NCBI RefSeq assembly: GCF_037126245.1
Contig: NZ_CP136925.1
Span: 2,496,001-2,560,000, forward strand
Direction of reading: 5' to 3'
Length of the DNA stretch: 64,000 nucleotides
Source of the DNA: Mangrovimonas cancribranchiae
GTDB lineage: Bacteria; Bacteroidota; Bacteroidia; Flavobacteriales; Flavobacteriaceae
A program made the translations under genes and the position numbers. The notes beneath the pieces are model-generated. The model ran no database searches and was not told where the DNA came from. It saw only the letters and a program-made list of their open reading frames with translations. This document shows positions 55,974-64,000 of this stretch, one piece after another (the first letter of the stretch is position 1; the number at the start of each line of letters is the position of its first letter).

Positions 55974-56011
55974 TTTTACCGAAAAACCTGCATTTTACCG
56001 ATAAACCTATA
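55974..56011 (+). repeat. Two tandem 19-bp repeats
   Basis: Units at 55974-55992 and 55993-56011 are identical at 16 of 19 positions; each begins TTTTACCGA and contains AAACCT. Two sites at a spacing of nearly two helical turns resemble tandem half-sites for a dimeric activator. They lie just after the glycosylasparaginase stop and 188 bp before the small exported protein gene. The remaining gap to 56199 is AT-rich with no match to the TTTG-N19-TAnnTTTG promoter. Confidence 0.75.
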
Positions 56012-56199
56012 CTAATCAACTTAAAAATAAACTTCAATTAACTGAAAATTAGCTTCTTGCGTTTAAAATGCATTTCATCGATGTTTTTTGATTTCATTTT
56101 CAGATTATCAAGAATTTCTACGTTATAACTATTTTTTTTAGCGGTTACATCTTTCCCCTGTTTCTTTGTTTCAGAAATTAGAATTAAAAGCTAAATAAA

Positions 56200-56442
56200 A
56201 TGAAATTGTTAGTTGCTATATTAGGATTTATGTTTATCTCTACAACTGTTTTAGGTCAAGAACATATGCTTACTAAAACGGCTGCACAGCAAACGCCTAA
56301 CAATATTGTTACTACAGTAAAAACTAAAGCTTCTAAAAAAGTAAGTAGTAATAAAACAACACGCATTCTTTTAGAATCTAATTTTGACAAAGCAGCACTT
56401 TTATTTAGAGGAAAAAAATCTAAGAGAGTTAAACTTTGCTAG
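56200..56442 (+). CDS. Small exported basic protein, unknown
   Basis: An 80-residue protein with a clear signal peptide (about 1-19, LVAILGFMFISTTVLGQ) and a short, Lys- and Thr-rich mature part (about 60 residues) ending in a lone cysteine. There is no family I recognise. Because its promoter region holds two tandem repeats and no consensus promoter, it may be activated by a two-component system. Its stop codon is 4 bp from the aldehyde dehydrogenase stop codon on the opposite strand. Confidence 0.65.
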   Translation: MKLLVAILGFMFISTTVLGQEHMLTKTAAQQTPNNIVTTVKTKASKKVSSNKTTRILLESNFDKAALLFRGKKSKRVKLC

Positions 56443-56446
56443 TCAA

Positions 56447-57847
56447 TTAAAACCATTTAATGGTCCAATCCACTAATTTTTGCTTCAGTTTTGTGTAGGG
56501 CGGAAATAAAAACTCTGTAGCGCCTTTTGTATGTTGCTTTAACACAGCTCTTCTATTAGAGAATGCTTCAAAGCCATAAAACCCATGACTTTTTCCAATA
56601 CCACTATTATTACTACCGCCAAAAGGCAAATGGTGATTACTGTATTGTAACACATTATTATTTATAGCTGTTGTTCCTGCTCTAGTGTTTTTTATAACAT
56701 AATTAATATGAGATTTACTCTTGCTATAAATATACAATGCTAATGGTTTTTCTTTTGAATTGATATAGGCAATAGCCGCTTCTAAATTACCATAAGTTTT
56801 AATAGGTAAGATTGGCCCAAAAATTTCCTCTTGCAATAAACTAGCCTCTTCTGGAAGATTAGAAATTACAGTCGGTTCAATAAAGTTTTCTGTTTTGTTT
56901 GATACGCCTCCAATTTCTATACTTGCATTACATTGCCTAGCATTCTCAATATGATTTACCAATCTATCAAAGTGTTTATCATTCACTACACGACTATAAT
57001 CACTTGATTGCTCTATTTCTTCAGTATAAAACTCGTTTAGATGCTTCTTAAAGGCTGAAATGAAGTCGGATTTAACGGTTTCATCTATCAAAATATAATC
57101 CGGCGAGACACAAATTTGTCCGTTGTTTAAAAATTTACCCCAAGCAATTTTACGTGCAGCCTGATTAATATTAGCTGTTTTATCTACAATGGTTGGCGAT
57201 TTTCCACCAAGCTCTAAAGTTACCGATGATAAATGTGTTGCAGCAGCTTTCATCACTATTTTACCCACCGCTGGCGAACCTGTAAAAAATATATGATTAA
57301 ACGGCAATTGCAATAATGCTTTGGAAGTTTCTACAGCTCCTTCAACTAGCGCCACCTCATCTTCTGTAAAAATAGCTTTTACTATTTCTGCCATGACTTT
57401 AGAACTGTTAGGCGTCATTTCCGAGGGTTTTAAAATCACCGTATTTCCCGCAGCTATGGCACTCACCAAAGGCCCAAATGTAAGATTAAACGGAAAGTTC
57501 CATGGCGAAATAATCAAACAAACGCCTTTAGGCTCGTATGTCACCCAAGAAGAAGACCCCAACAATGCCATAGGCGTTTCTACTTTTTGGCGTTTCATCC
57601 AAGATTTTAAATTGGCTGACACATATTTTATTTCACTAACAACAGGATAAATTTCGGTAAGATCTACTTCTAACTCAGGCTTCTTAAAGTCGTTGTAAAG
57701 CGCCTCTCTTATCTTCTGTTTGTAAGTAACTTCAACAGCATATCGCAAAGATTTAAGCTTTTTTAAACGCTCTTTATACGTTGTATTACCAACCTTAAAC
57801 TGATTGTTTTTCTGACGATTAAATAATTCTAAATACAGATTTTCCAA
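56447..57847 (-). CDS. Aldehyde dehydrogenase (class 3-like)
   Basis: A 466-residue enzyme oxidising aldehydes to acids with NAD(P)+. Catalytic Cys246 in NNGQICVSPD and Glu212 in LELGGKSPT are present, with the cofactor motif FTGSPAVGK. The C-terminus is hydrophobic/aromatic (LFPPYTKLKQKLVDWTIKWF-like ends), as in class 3 dehydrogenases and the YwdH group. No ATG is available near the start; the frame begins at TTG 57847. It lies divergent to polA and converges with the small exported protein gene. Confidence 0.9.
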   Translation of the reverse strand: MENLYLELFNRQKNNQFKVGNTTYKERLKKLKSLRYAVEVTYKQKIREALYNDFKKPELEVDLTEIYPVVSEIKYVSANLKSWMKRQKVETPMALLGSSSWVTYEPKGVCLIISPWNFPFNLTFGPLVSAIAAGNTVILKPSEMTPNSSKVMAEIVKAIFTEDEVALVEGAVETSKALLQLPFNHIFFTGSPAVGKIVMKAAATHLSSVTLELGGKSPTIVDKTANINQAARKIAWGKFLNNGQICVSPDYILIDETVKSDFISAFKKHLNEFYTEEIEQSSDYSRVVNDKHFDRLVNHIENARQCNASIEIGGVSNKTENFIEPTVISNLPEEASLLQEEIFGPILPIKTYGNLEAAIAYINSKEKPLALYIYSKSKSHINYVIKNTRAGTTAINNNVLQYSNHHLPFGGSNNSGIGKSHGFYGFEAFSNRRAVLKQHTKGATEFLFPPYTKLKQKLVDWTIKWF

Positions 57848-57950
57848 AACTAGAGTGAATTTACATCTGTGTAAAATACAAATTGCAAATCAAATTATTT
57901 ATAATCTTTCATAGTTTTCGTAGTTTTACGTTTCTTTCAAAACACAATAC

Positions 57951-60794
57951 ATGTCAGAACAAAAACGTTTATTTCTAGTCGATGCTTACGCCTTAATTTT
58001 TCGTGGGTACTATGCTTTTATAAAAAACCCAAGAATTAACAGTAAAGGTGTCGATACATCGGCCATTATGGGCTTTATGAATTCGCTTTTAGATGTTATT
58101 AAACGTGAACGCCCCGATCATTTAGCCGTTTGTTTTGACAAAGGTGGCAGCGCCGATCGTGTAGAAATGTTTGAAGCTTATAAGGCAAACAGAGACGAAA
58201 CACCAGAAGCCATAAAAGTTGCTGTGCCTTACATTCAGGATATTTTAAAAGCCATGCATATTCCTATTATGGTAAAAGAAGGATTTGAAGCTGACGATGT
58301 TATAGGAACCCTCTCTAAACAAGCCGAAAAACAAGGCTACCAAACCTTTATGGTAACACCAGATAAAGATTTTGCGCAGTTGGTTTCTGATAATATTTTT
58401 ATGTACCGTCCAAAATCGTTTGGTGGCGGCTACGAAACTTGGGGCATTCCAGAAGTGCAGAAAAAATTTGAAGTAGAACGCCCAGAACAAGTTATTGATT
58501 TTTTAGGCATGATGGGCGATTCCAGCGACAATATTCCTGGGCTACCTGGCGTTGGCGAAAAAACAGCTAAAAAATTCTTAAAAGCTTATGGCAGCATGGA
58601 AGGCCTTTTCGAGAATATTCATGAGCTAAAAGGTAAAATGAAAGAAAAGGTTGAAGCCAACCAAGAATTAGGCTTGCTATCAAAAAAACTAGCTACCATT
58701 ATGCTAGATGTTCCTGTGGAATTTGATGAAACTGATTTTGAAATGTCTGAACCCGATATTGAAGGCGTAACAAACATTTTTCAAGATTTAGAATTTAGAC
58801 GACTTACCGAAAACTTTATAAAAACCTTTGCTCCAGGTCAAGAAACACCAGCTCCTTCAAAAGATAAAAAAACTGAAACAAAATCAAAACCTAAAACAAA
58901 TACAACTGCAGGTGCTGGGCAATTCTCATTATTTGGTAATGATGGCGAAGCACCATCGGAAACTAAAACCGAATACACCAGAAAAGTTGCTAAAACCACT
59001 TCGCACTTTTACCAAAGTATCAACACGCCATTGGCAAAACGATTGTTTATAGAAAAACTCATGCAACAAAAATCGGTTTGTTTTGATACTGAAACTACAG
59101 GCTTAAATCCGTTACAAGCCGAATTAGTCGGTATTGCCTTTTCTTGGGAAGCAGGCAAAGGATTTTATTTACCGTTTCCTGAAGATAAAACCGAAGCACA
59201 AGATTTAATTGAAGAGCTTCGCCCATTTTTTGAAAACGATACTATCGAAAAAATAGGTCAGAACTTAAAGTACGACATCAAAGTTTTAGCCAAATACAAC
59301 ATCAACGTAAAAGGTAAATTGTTCGATACCATGTTGGCTCACTATCTTATCAATCCCGATATGCGCCATAATATGGATGTGCTTTCGGAAACCTACCTTA
59401 ACTACACGCCTATTTCCATTGAAACGCTTATTGGTAAAAAAGGAAAAAACCAATTATCCATGCGCGATGTGACTTTAGATAAGCAAACCGAATATGCCGT
59501 AGAAGATGCCGATATTACACTTCAGTTAAAAGAACATTTTCAAAATGAATTAGGCCAAGCCAACACCCAAACCTTATTCGATGAAATTGAAGTTCCTTTA
59601 CTACGGGTTTTAGCCGATATGGAATTGGAAGGCATTAATTTAGACACCACGTTTTTAAACACACTCTCCGAAACCTTAAATAAGGACATTAAAGATTTAG
59701 AAACAAAAATCTATAAAGACGCTGGCGAAGAGTTTAACATTGCGTCTCCAAAACAATTAGGAGAGATTTTATTTGGCAAACTTAAACTGGTTGATAAACC
59801 TAAAAAAACAAAATCTGGTCAATACTCTACCGCCGAAGATGTTTTAAGTTATTTAGCCAAGGATCATGCTATCATTCAACATGTTTTAGATTACCGCGGT
59901 CTTACCAAATTAAAAAGCACTTATGTTGATGCCTTGCCAGAGCAAGTTGACCCATCAACCAAACGTGTTCATACAGACTATATGCAAACTGTTGCAGCTA
60001 CAGGGCGTTTAAGTAGTAATAACCCTAACTTACAAAACATTCCTATACGTACCGAACGCGGACGACAAGTTAGAAAAGCCTTTATTCCGCGTAGCAAAGA
60101 CTATACATTACTCGCTGCCGATTACAGTCAAATCGAGCTCCGTATTATTGCTGCCTTAAGCGAAGAGGAAACCATGATTGAAGCCTTTAAAAACGGTGAG
60201 GATATTCACGCATCGACTGCAGCAAAAGTATTTAATGTTCCTATTTCCGAAGTAACTCGTGAACAACGTAGTAATGCTAAAACCGTCAACTTTGGAATTA
60301 TCTATGGCGTATCGGCTTTTGGGCTTAGCAATCAAACTAGCTTAAACCGTACCGAAGCCAAAGAATTAATAGACACCTATTACGCGACCTATCCTAAATT
60401 AAAACGTTACATAGGAAAACAAGTAGATTTTGCTCGCGACCACGGTTATGTACAAACTGTTTTGGGAAGACGCCGTTATTTAAAAGATATTAACTCTAGA
60501 AATGCTGTTGTTCGTGGTGCCGCAGAACGTAATGCCGTTAATGCGCCTATTCAAGGCAGTGCTGCCGATATTATTAAATTGGCTATGATTTCCATTCATC
60601 AAAAACTAAAAACCAGTAATTACAAAACAAAAATGCTGTTACAAGTACATGATGAATTGGTATTTGATGTTTACAAACCCGAATTAGAAACCGTTTCAAA
60701 ACTTATAAAAACCGAAATGGAGAATGCTTATAAACTTGTTGTTCCTTTAGATGTTGATTTAGACACAGGAAACAATTGGCTAGAAGCCCATTAA
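57951..60794 (+). CDS. polA: DNA polymerase I
   Basis: A 947-residue Pol I with three domains: 5' nuclease (about 1-290, FLVDAYALIFRGYYAF and DADD-type acidic motifs), a 3'-5' exonuclease domain (about 355-540) with an intact DxE site CFDTETTGL, and the polymerase domain (about 550-947) with motif A DYSQIELR, the O-helix region RSNAKTVNFGIIYG and motif C QVHDELVFD. Proofreading should therefore be active. Function is gap repair and Okazaki fragment processing. It converges with the lipase gene, with a 15-bp gap. Confidence 0.97.
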   Translation: MSEQKRLFLVDAYALIFRGYYAFIKNPRINSKGVDTSAIMGFMNSLLDVIKRERPDHLAVCFDKGGSADRVEMFEAYKANRDETPEAIKVAVPYIQDILKAMHIPIMVKEGFEADDVIGTLSKQAEKQGYQTFMVTPDKDFAQLVSDNIFMYRPKSFGGGYETWGIPEVQKKFEVERPEQVIDFLGMMGDSSDNIPGLPGVGEKTAKKFLKAYGSMEGLFENIHELKGKMKEKVEANQELGLLSKKLATIMLDVPVEFDETDFEMSEPDIEGVTNIFQDLEFRRLTENFIKTFAPGQETPAPSKDKKTETKSKPKTNTTAGAGQFSLFGNDGEAPSETKTEYTRKVAKTTSHFYQSINTPLAKRLFIEKLMQQKSVCFDTETTGLNPLQAELVGIAFSWEAGKGFYLPFPEDKTEAQDLIEELRPFFENDTIEKIGQNLKYDIKVLAKYNINVKGKLFDTMLAHYLINPDMRHNMDVLSETYLNYTPISIETLIGKKGKNQLSMRDVTLDKQTEYAVEDADITLQLKEHFQNELGQANTQTLFDEIEVPLLRVLADMELEGINLDTTFLNTLSETLNKDIKDLETKIYKDAGEEFNIASPKQLGEILFGKLKLVDKPKKTKSGQYSTAEDVLSYLAKDHAIIQHVLDYRGLTKLKSTYVDALPEQVDPSTKRVHTDYMQTVAATGRLSSNNPNLQNIPIRTERGRQVRKAFIPRSKDYTLLAADYSQIELRIIAALSEEETMIEAFKNGEDIHASTAAKVFNVPISEVTREQRSNAKTVNFGIIYGVSAFGLSNQTSLNRTEAKELIDTYYATYPKLKRYIGKQVDFARDHGYVQTVLGRRRYLKDINSRNAVVRGAAERNAVNAPIQGSAADIIKLAMISIHQKLKTSNYKTKMLLQVHDELVFDVYKPELETVSKLIKTEMENAYKLVVPLDVDLDTGNNWLEAH

Positions 60795-60809
60795 CCCTAT
60801 TCACACAAT

Positions 60810-61979
60810 TTACAAATCTGTTAATAGGTATTTGTTTTCAAGTTTATTATAAGCTGGTGTATCCCATTTTTTAAGCACGTGAACATAATACCCGTATGGC
60901 TTGTGTTGAAAGAATGATTTTTCTTTATAATAGTATTTGCCATCAACTTCAGTAAATTTTTCACGGTTTTCAACAGTCATATTAGAAACATCTACTTCTA
61001 CCTTAGGAAATTCAAACGAATCGATTTCCATAATTACACCTGTTGGGTAATAGTTAATATCATCAATAAATTCGGGCATATCAACTTGGCCAAACCTAAA
61101 ATTAACAAACTTATTAATTAATGAGTTTGAGTTTTTTATGTGGCTTTTTAAACCGCCCTCAAAAAGCTTAACAAACATATTCTTCCCGAAGTCTTTAGCA
61201 TCAAAATCAGCTTCGCCAAACACCCAAGATGCGATGGTGTTTTTATTAAGTAATTTATCGTTTTCATTATAGTTAATAGGTAATTCTGGAATAGGGTCTT
61301 CAGGATTTATAATTGAAAAGCTTGTTTGTGAGTCGCTAAATTGCTGGTTATAATCTGTTGCGAACTCTTTATTACCACACATAGGAGCAGCAAAAGCATA
61401 AGTTTTAAAATTATTTTTTTGGTTAAATGTGCCTTCAGGCAAATGTTCTAAATAAGCTCGCATTAATGTAGCTAAAGCACCACCTTGACTATGTCCAGTT
61501 ATTATAATATCTGAAATGCCTTTTTCATTCAATGTCTTTACTTGCGCTATAATATCCTTAGAAAGCATAACAACCGTTAGTGCATAACCAGAATGTACTG
61601 CTGCACTATCGGCTTGCGTAAACGTATAATTATAACCTTTTTCTTTAATAGTCATTTCTCCTTTGGCAGGTATCATGGCAGCATAACAATTTTCTACCCA
61701 ACTTACCATCTTATCTGTAGAGCCTCGAAAACTTATAACACCATATTTACCATTATCAAATACACGAAATTTATTATCCATAGACATAATTCCAGAATCA
61801 TAATTAAGTGTAAAGGTTTTGGGCAGAATAGCGTCGTGCGAGTTAAATTGTTTATCAAAATTGAATGTATTACAAAGCGCTATACTGGCAATAACTTCAT
61901 TCGTTTGAAAGCCCGTTTTACTCTGTGAGAAACAAAACGTCGTCGTTAACATGATAATAATGACTTGGATGTTTTTCAT
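60810..61979 (-). CDS. Exported lipase (class 3 lipase fold)
   Basis: A 389-residue alpha/beta-hydrolase. A signal peptide (about 1-19, ending CFSQS) precedes the mature enzyme. Ser164 lies in the nucleophile elbow GHSQGG; an oxyanion-type segment VISFRGS and the Asp/His partners (likely D in PEDPIPELP, His in KSHIKNS) fit a fungal/class 3 lipase fold. Substrates are probably triacylglycerols or phospholipids, but not shown. It stands alone on the minus strand. Confidence 0.85.
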   Translation of the reverse strand: MKNIQVIIIMLTTTFCFSQSKTGFQTNEVIASIALCNTFNFDKQFNSHDAILPKTFTLNYDSGIMSMDNKFRVFDNGKYGVISFRGSTDKMVSWVENCYAAMIPAKGEMTIKEKGYNYTFTQADSAAVHSGYALTVVMLSKDIIAQVKTLNEKGISDIIITGHSQGGALATLMRAYLEHLPEGTFNQKNNFKTYAFAAPMCGNKEFATDYNQQFSDSQTSFSIINPEDPIPELPINYNENDKLLNKNTIASWVFGEADFDAKDFGKNMFVKLFEGGLKSHIKNSNSLINKFVNFRFGQVDMPEFIDDINYYPTGVIMEIDSFEFPKVEVDVSNMTVENREKFTEVDGKYYYKEKSFFQHKPYGYYVHVLKKWDTPAYNKLENKYLLTDL

Positions 61980-62107
61980 AATAACATATTTATTATTTAA
62001 TCTGTATAGATTTTAAAATACAAAAACGATTCCAAAGTAGAAATTAGTCTAATTTAGATTATTTTTTTACTATAAAACCCTATACCACTTAAAAATAACG
62101 CAGAGTA

Positions 62108-62138
62108 TTTGGTAATCAAATAGATTATCGTAAATTTG
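62108..62138 (+). promoter_or_regulatory. Promoter of rplM-rpsI-rpsB
   Basis: TTTG, exactly 19 bp, TAAATTTG on the plus strand. The start of the transcript would lie about 45 bp before the rplM GTG. A short inverted repeat CTCTT / AAGAG with a four-base loop (62142-62155) lies just after it. Confidence 0.7.
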
Positions 62139-62186
62139 CAAACTCTTTTTTAAGAGAGGAATGTTTAATAATTAAATTTAAAAAGT

Positions 62187-62642
62187 GTGGACACATTAAG
62201 CTACAAAACCGTTTCGGCAAACAAAACCACTGTAAATAAAGAGTGGGTTTTAGTTGATGCTGAAGGGCAGACTTTAGGTCGCTTAGCTTCAAAAGTTGCA
62301 AAACTTTTAAGAGGTAAGCACAAACCTAACTTTACACCACACGTTGATTGTGGCGATAACGTAATTGTTATCAATGCTGAAAAAATCAACTTAACTGGAA
62401 ACAAATGGGACGAGAAAACTTACATCCGTCACACAGGTTATCCAGGTGGGCAAAGAAGTTTAACTGCCAACGAACTATTCTCTAAAGATCCAGCGAGATT
62501 AGTCGAAAAATCAGTAAAAGGCATGTTACCTAAAAACAAATTAGGAGCAAACCTTTTTAGAAATTTAAACGTTTATGTAGGTGCTGAGCACGATCACGAC
62601 GCTCAAAAGCCTAAAACAATTAACTTAAACGAATTTAACTAA
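62187..62642 (+). CDS. rplM: 50S ribosomal protein L13
   Basis: A 151-residue L13 with the family core ([29 protein letters not shown], quoted in parts) and the C-terminal SVKGMLPKN and [13 protein letters not shown] stretches. It is an early-assembly protein of the 50S subunit. The start codon is GTG (62187), which encodes the only start in the right place before the conserved part. Its TAA overlaps the rpsI ATG (TAATG), so the two are coupled. Confidence 0.97.
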   Translation: MDTLSYKTVSANKTTVNKEWVLVDAEGQTLGRLASKVAKLLRGKHKPNFTPHVDCGDNVIVINAEKINLTGNKWDEKTYIRHTGYPGGQRSLTANELFSKDPARLVEKSVKGMLPKNKLGANLFRNLNVYVGAEHDHDAQKPKTINLNEFN

Positions 62643-63028
62643 TGGAAGTAATTCACAAAATTGGTCGTAGAAAAACGGCTGTTGCTCGTGTATATGTTGC
62701 TCCTGGAAAAGGAAACATCACAGTAAACAAAAAAGAATTAAATACTTACTTCCCAACTGCAACATTACAGTACAAAGTAAATCAACCGTTAGCAATGACT
62801 GACAACCAAGATAACTTTGACGTATCTGTAAATGTAATTGGTGGTGGTATTACAGGTCAAGCTGAAGCTGTTCGTTTAGCTTTATCTCGCGCAATGTGCG
62901 AATTAAACGAAGAAAACAGAAGCATTTTAAAGCCTGAAGGTTTATTAACAAGAGACCCAAGAATGGTAGAGCGTAAGAAATTCGGTCAGAAGAAAGCGCG
63001 TAAGAAATTCCAGTTCTCTAAACGTTAA
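62642..63028 (+). CDS. rpsI: 30S ribosomal protein S9
   Basis: A 128-residue S9: GRRKTAVARVYVAPGKGNITVN at the start and the basic C-terminus ending KKFQFSKR, whose last residues reach the P site. Residue count and pattern are typical. Coupled to rplM by a 1-base overlap, and followed by a 139-bp structured leader before rpsB. Confidence 0.97.
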   Translation: MEVIHKIGRRKTAVARVYVAPGKGNITVNKKELNTYFPTATLQYKVNQPLAMTDNQDNFDVSVNVIGGGITGQAEAVRLALSRAMCELNEENRSILKPEGLLTRDPRMVERKKFGQKKARKKFQFSKR

Positions 63029-63046
63029 TATTTTAAACAAAATTTT

Positions 63047-63131
63047 AATCCGTTATTGTTGTCCATGGCCTATTAGGCTAGGATTTAGTTTAGCATCTAA
63101 ATGTTTAAGGCCGTTACAAACGCCACTTAAA
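63047..63131 (+). promoter_or_regulatory. Candidate structured rpsB leader RNA
   Basis: The gap between rpsI and rpsB (139 bp) holds two stem-loops: AATCC (63047-63051) and GGATT (63081-63085) enclosing a small GCC/GGC hairpin, and a better one at 63104-63131 with stem TTTAAGG..CGTT / AACG..CC..TTAAA around the loop ACA. The second stem has a one-base and a two-base bulge, like ribosomal-protein-binding leaders. It may let S2 repress its own translation. The assignment as a feedback leader is inference. Confidence 0.45.
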
Positions 63132-63167
63132 TATTGCTAATTCAACAGAACGTAAACTATTACAAAA

Positions 63168-63932
63168 ATGGCAAAAGCAGAAGTAAAAGAGTTATTAGAA
63201 GCTGGTGTACACTTTGGTCACCTAACTCGAAAATGGGATCCAAACATGGCTCCTTATGTATATATGGAGCGTAATGGCATCCATATTATCAACCTCTACA
63301 AAACAGCAGCTAAGATAGAAGAAGCTAGCGCAGCATTAAGCAAAATCGCAGCTTCAGGACGCAAAATCTTATTCGTTGCTACAAAAAAACAAGCAAAAGA
63401 TATTGTTGCCGATAAAGCAGGTAACATTAACATGCCTTACATCACAGAAAGATGGCCAGGTGGTATGTTAACAAACTTTGTAACCATTAGAAAAGCAGTT
63501 AAGAAAATGGCTGCCATCGATAGAATGAAAAAAGATGGCACCTTCAACTCTCTTTCTAAAAAGGAGCGTTTACAAGTAGATCGTCAACGTGCTAAATTAG
63601 AAAAGAACCTTGGTTCTATTAGCGACATGACGCGTTTACCAGGCGCACTGTTTGTAGTGGATATTAAACGTGAACACATTGCAATTAAAGAAGCACAAAA
63701 ATTAAACATTCCAATTTTTGCTATGGTAGATACCAACTCTGACCCACGTCAAGTTGATTATGTTATCCCAGCAAATGACGATGCTTCTAAATCTATTGAG
63801 AAAATATTATCGCATGTAACCGATGCAGTTGCTAACGGTCTTCAAGAGCGTAAAGCTGAAAAAGAAGCCGCTAAAGCTGCTCCTAAAAAAGCCGCACCTA
63901 AGAAAAAAGCTGCTGCTGAAGAGGAAGAATAA
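63168..63932 (+). CDS. rpsB: 30S ribosomal protein S2
   Basis: A 254-residue S2: GVHFGHLTRKWDPNMAPYVYMERNGIHIINLYKT (in parts), GILFVATKKQAKDIV-like, YITERWPGGMLTNF and IPIFAMVDTNSDPR motifs. The C-terminal tail is rich in Lys and Ala (APKKAAPKKKA) ending in acidic residues, typical for this family in Bacteroidota. Its partner gene tsf would be expected beyond the right edge; the last 68 bases of the window hold nothing recognisable. Confidence 0.97.
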   Translation: MAKAEVKELLEAGVHFGHLTRKWDPNMAPYVYMERNGIHIINLYKTAAKIEEASAALSKIAASGRKILFVATKKQAKDIVADKAGNINMPYITERWPGGMLTNFVTIRKAVKKMAAIDRMKKDGTFNSLSKKERLQVDRQRAKLEKNLGSISDMTRLPGALFVVDIKREHIAIKEAQKLNIPIFAMVDTNSDPRQVDYVIPANDDASKSIEKILSHVTDAVANGLQERKAEKEAAKAAPKKAAPKKKAAAEEEE

Positions 63933-64000
63933 ACTAAACATAATATTTACTTAACACATTAAAAGTCGTTCAGTTTGTTTCTTAACAGAGTAAATTAAAC

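Noticed and set aside
56447-56464. Palindrome ACCATTTAATGGT at the end of the aldehyde dehydrogenase gene as a terminator
   Set aside because: It lies inside the coding end, is AT-rich and short, and its T run is weak; it may only help separate the convergent genes.
1-64000. Insertion sequences, integrons, attachment sites and replication origins
   Set aside because: No transposase, integrase, terminal inverted repeats or DnaA-box clusters were seen on either strand.

Overview
This is an AT-rich stretch of a Bacteroidota chromosome, almost certainly from the family Flavobacteriaceae; the genus cannot be fixed from the sequence alone. The evidence is a SprA/type IX secretion protein and a T9SS C-terminal sorting domain, a RemB-like gliding protein, alternative complex III, near-absence of Shine-Dalgarno sequences, and promoters of the Bacteroidota form TTTG-N19-TAnnTTTG. 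I see no transposon, prophage, CRISPR array or plasmid functions; it reads as core chromosome with a few accessory genes.

Layout. 1-2174: a MacB/LolD-type ABC exporter (two permeases, the first cut by the window edge, plus the ATPase). 2314-5422: a cytochrome-oxidase maturation cluster (SCO copper chaperone, a degenerate SCO-like neighbour, DUF420, a small CxxC membrane protein) ending in a CarboxypepD_reg-like protein. 5482-8515: heme O synthase ctaB and cytochrome oxidase subunits III, III and IV. 8551-21016: ruvA, sprA, gcvH, vanZ, two tonB paralogues and a remB-like gene. 21097-26732: maeB, queG, a P450 and ruvB. 26814-38527: a complete alternative complex III operon (actABCDEF) followed by coxB and coxA, i.e. 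a continuous quinol-to-oxygen branch. 38694-40395: a SPOR protein and two small exported proteins, one with a phage-tail-collar domain. 40504-45027: rimP-nusA-infB. 45203-51926: universal stress protein, tRNA-Gln, a DUF2723 membrane protein, a NodB deacetylase, a cysteine-less thioredoxin-like protein and a membrane metallophosphoesterase. 52039-56442: a GH92 mannosidase, a glycosylasparaginase and a small exported protein. 56447-61979: an aldehyde dehydrogenase, polA and a lipase. 62187-63932: rplM-rpsI-rpsB.

How parts work together. The two cox blocks, the ACIII operon and the SCO cluster together encode most of one aerobic branch: ACIII oxidises quinol, its cytochromes pass electrons to a caa3-type oxidase, SCO/DUF420 proteins help load copper, and CtaB supplies heme O for heme A. 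SprA with RemB links the window to T9SS secretion and gliding. GH92 plus glycosylasparaginase form a plausible two-step N-glycan degradation pair.

The most interesting unexplained items are: (1) a TonB C-terminal-like module with two conserved cysteines present in three consecutive genes, in the third at the front of an outer-membrane protein; (2) a SCO-like protein without the copper-binding cysteines beside a normal SCO; (3) a terminator-like hairpin between the promoter and start codon of rimP-nusA-infB; (4) a pair of 19-bp tandem repeats upstream of a small exported protein; (5) a helix-hairpin-helix domain on ActC and a large soluble insertion in a subunit III; (6) a structured leader before rpsB. 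No clearly new multi-gene system can be proved from sequence reading alone.
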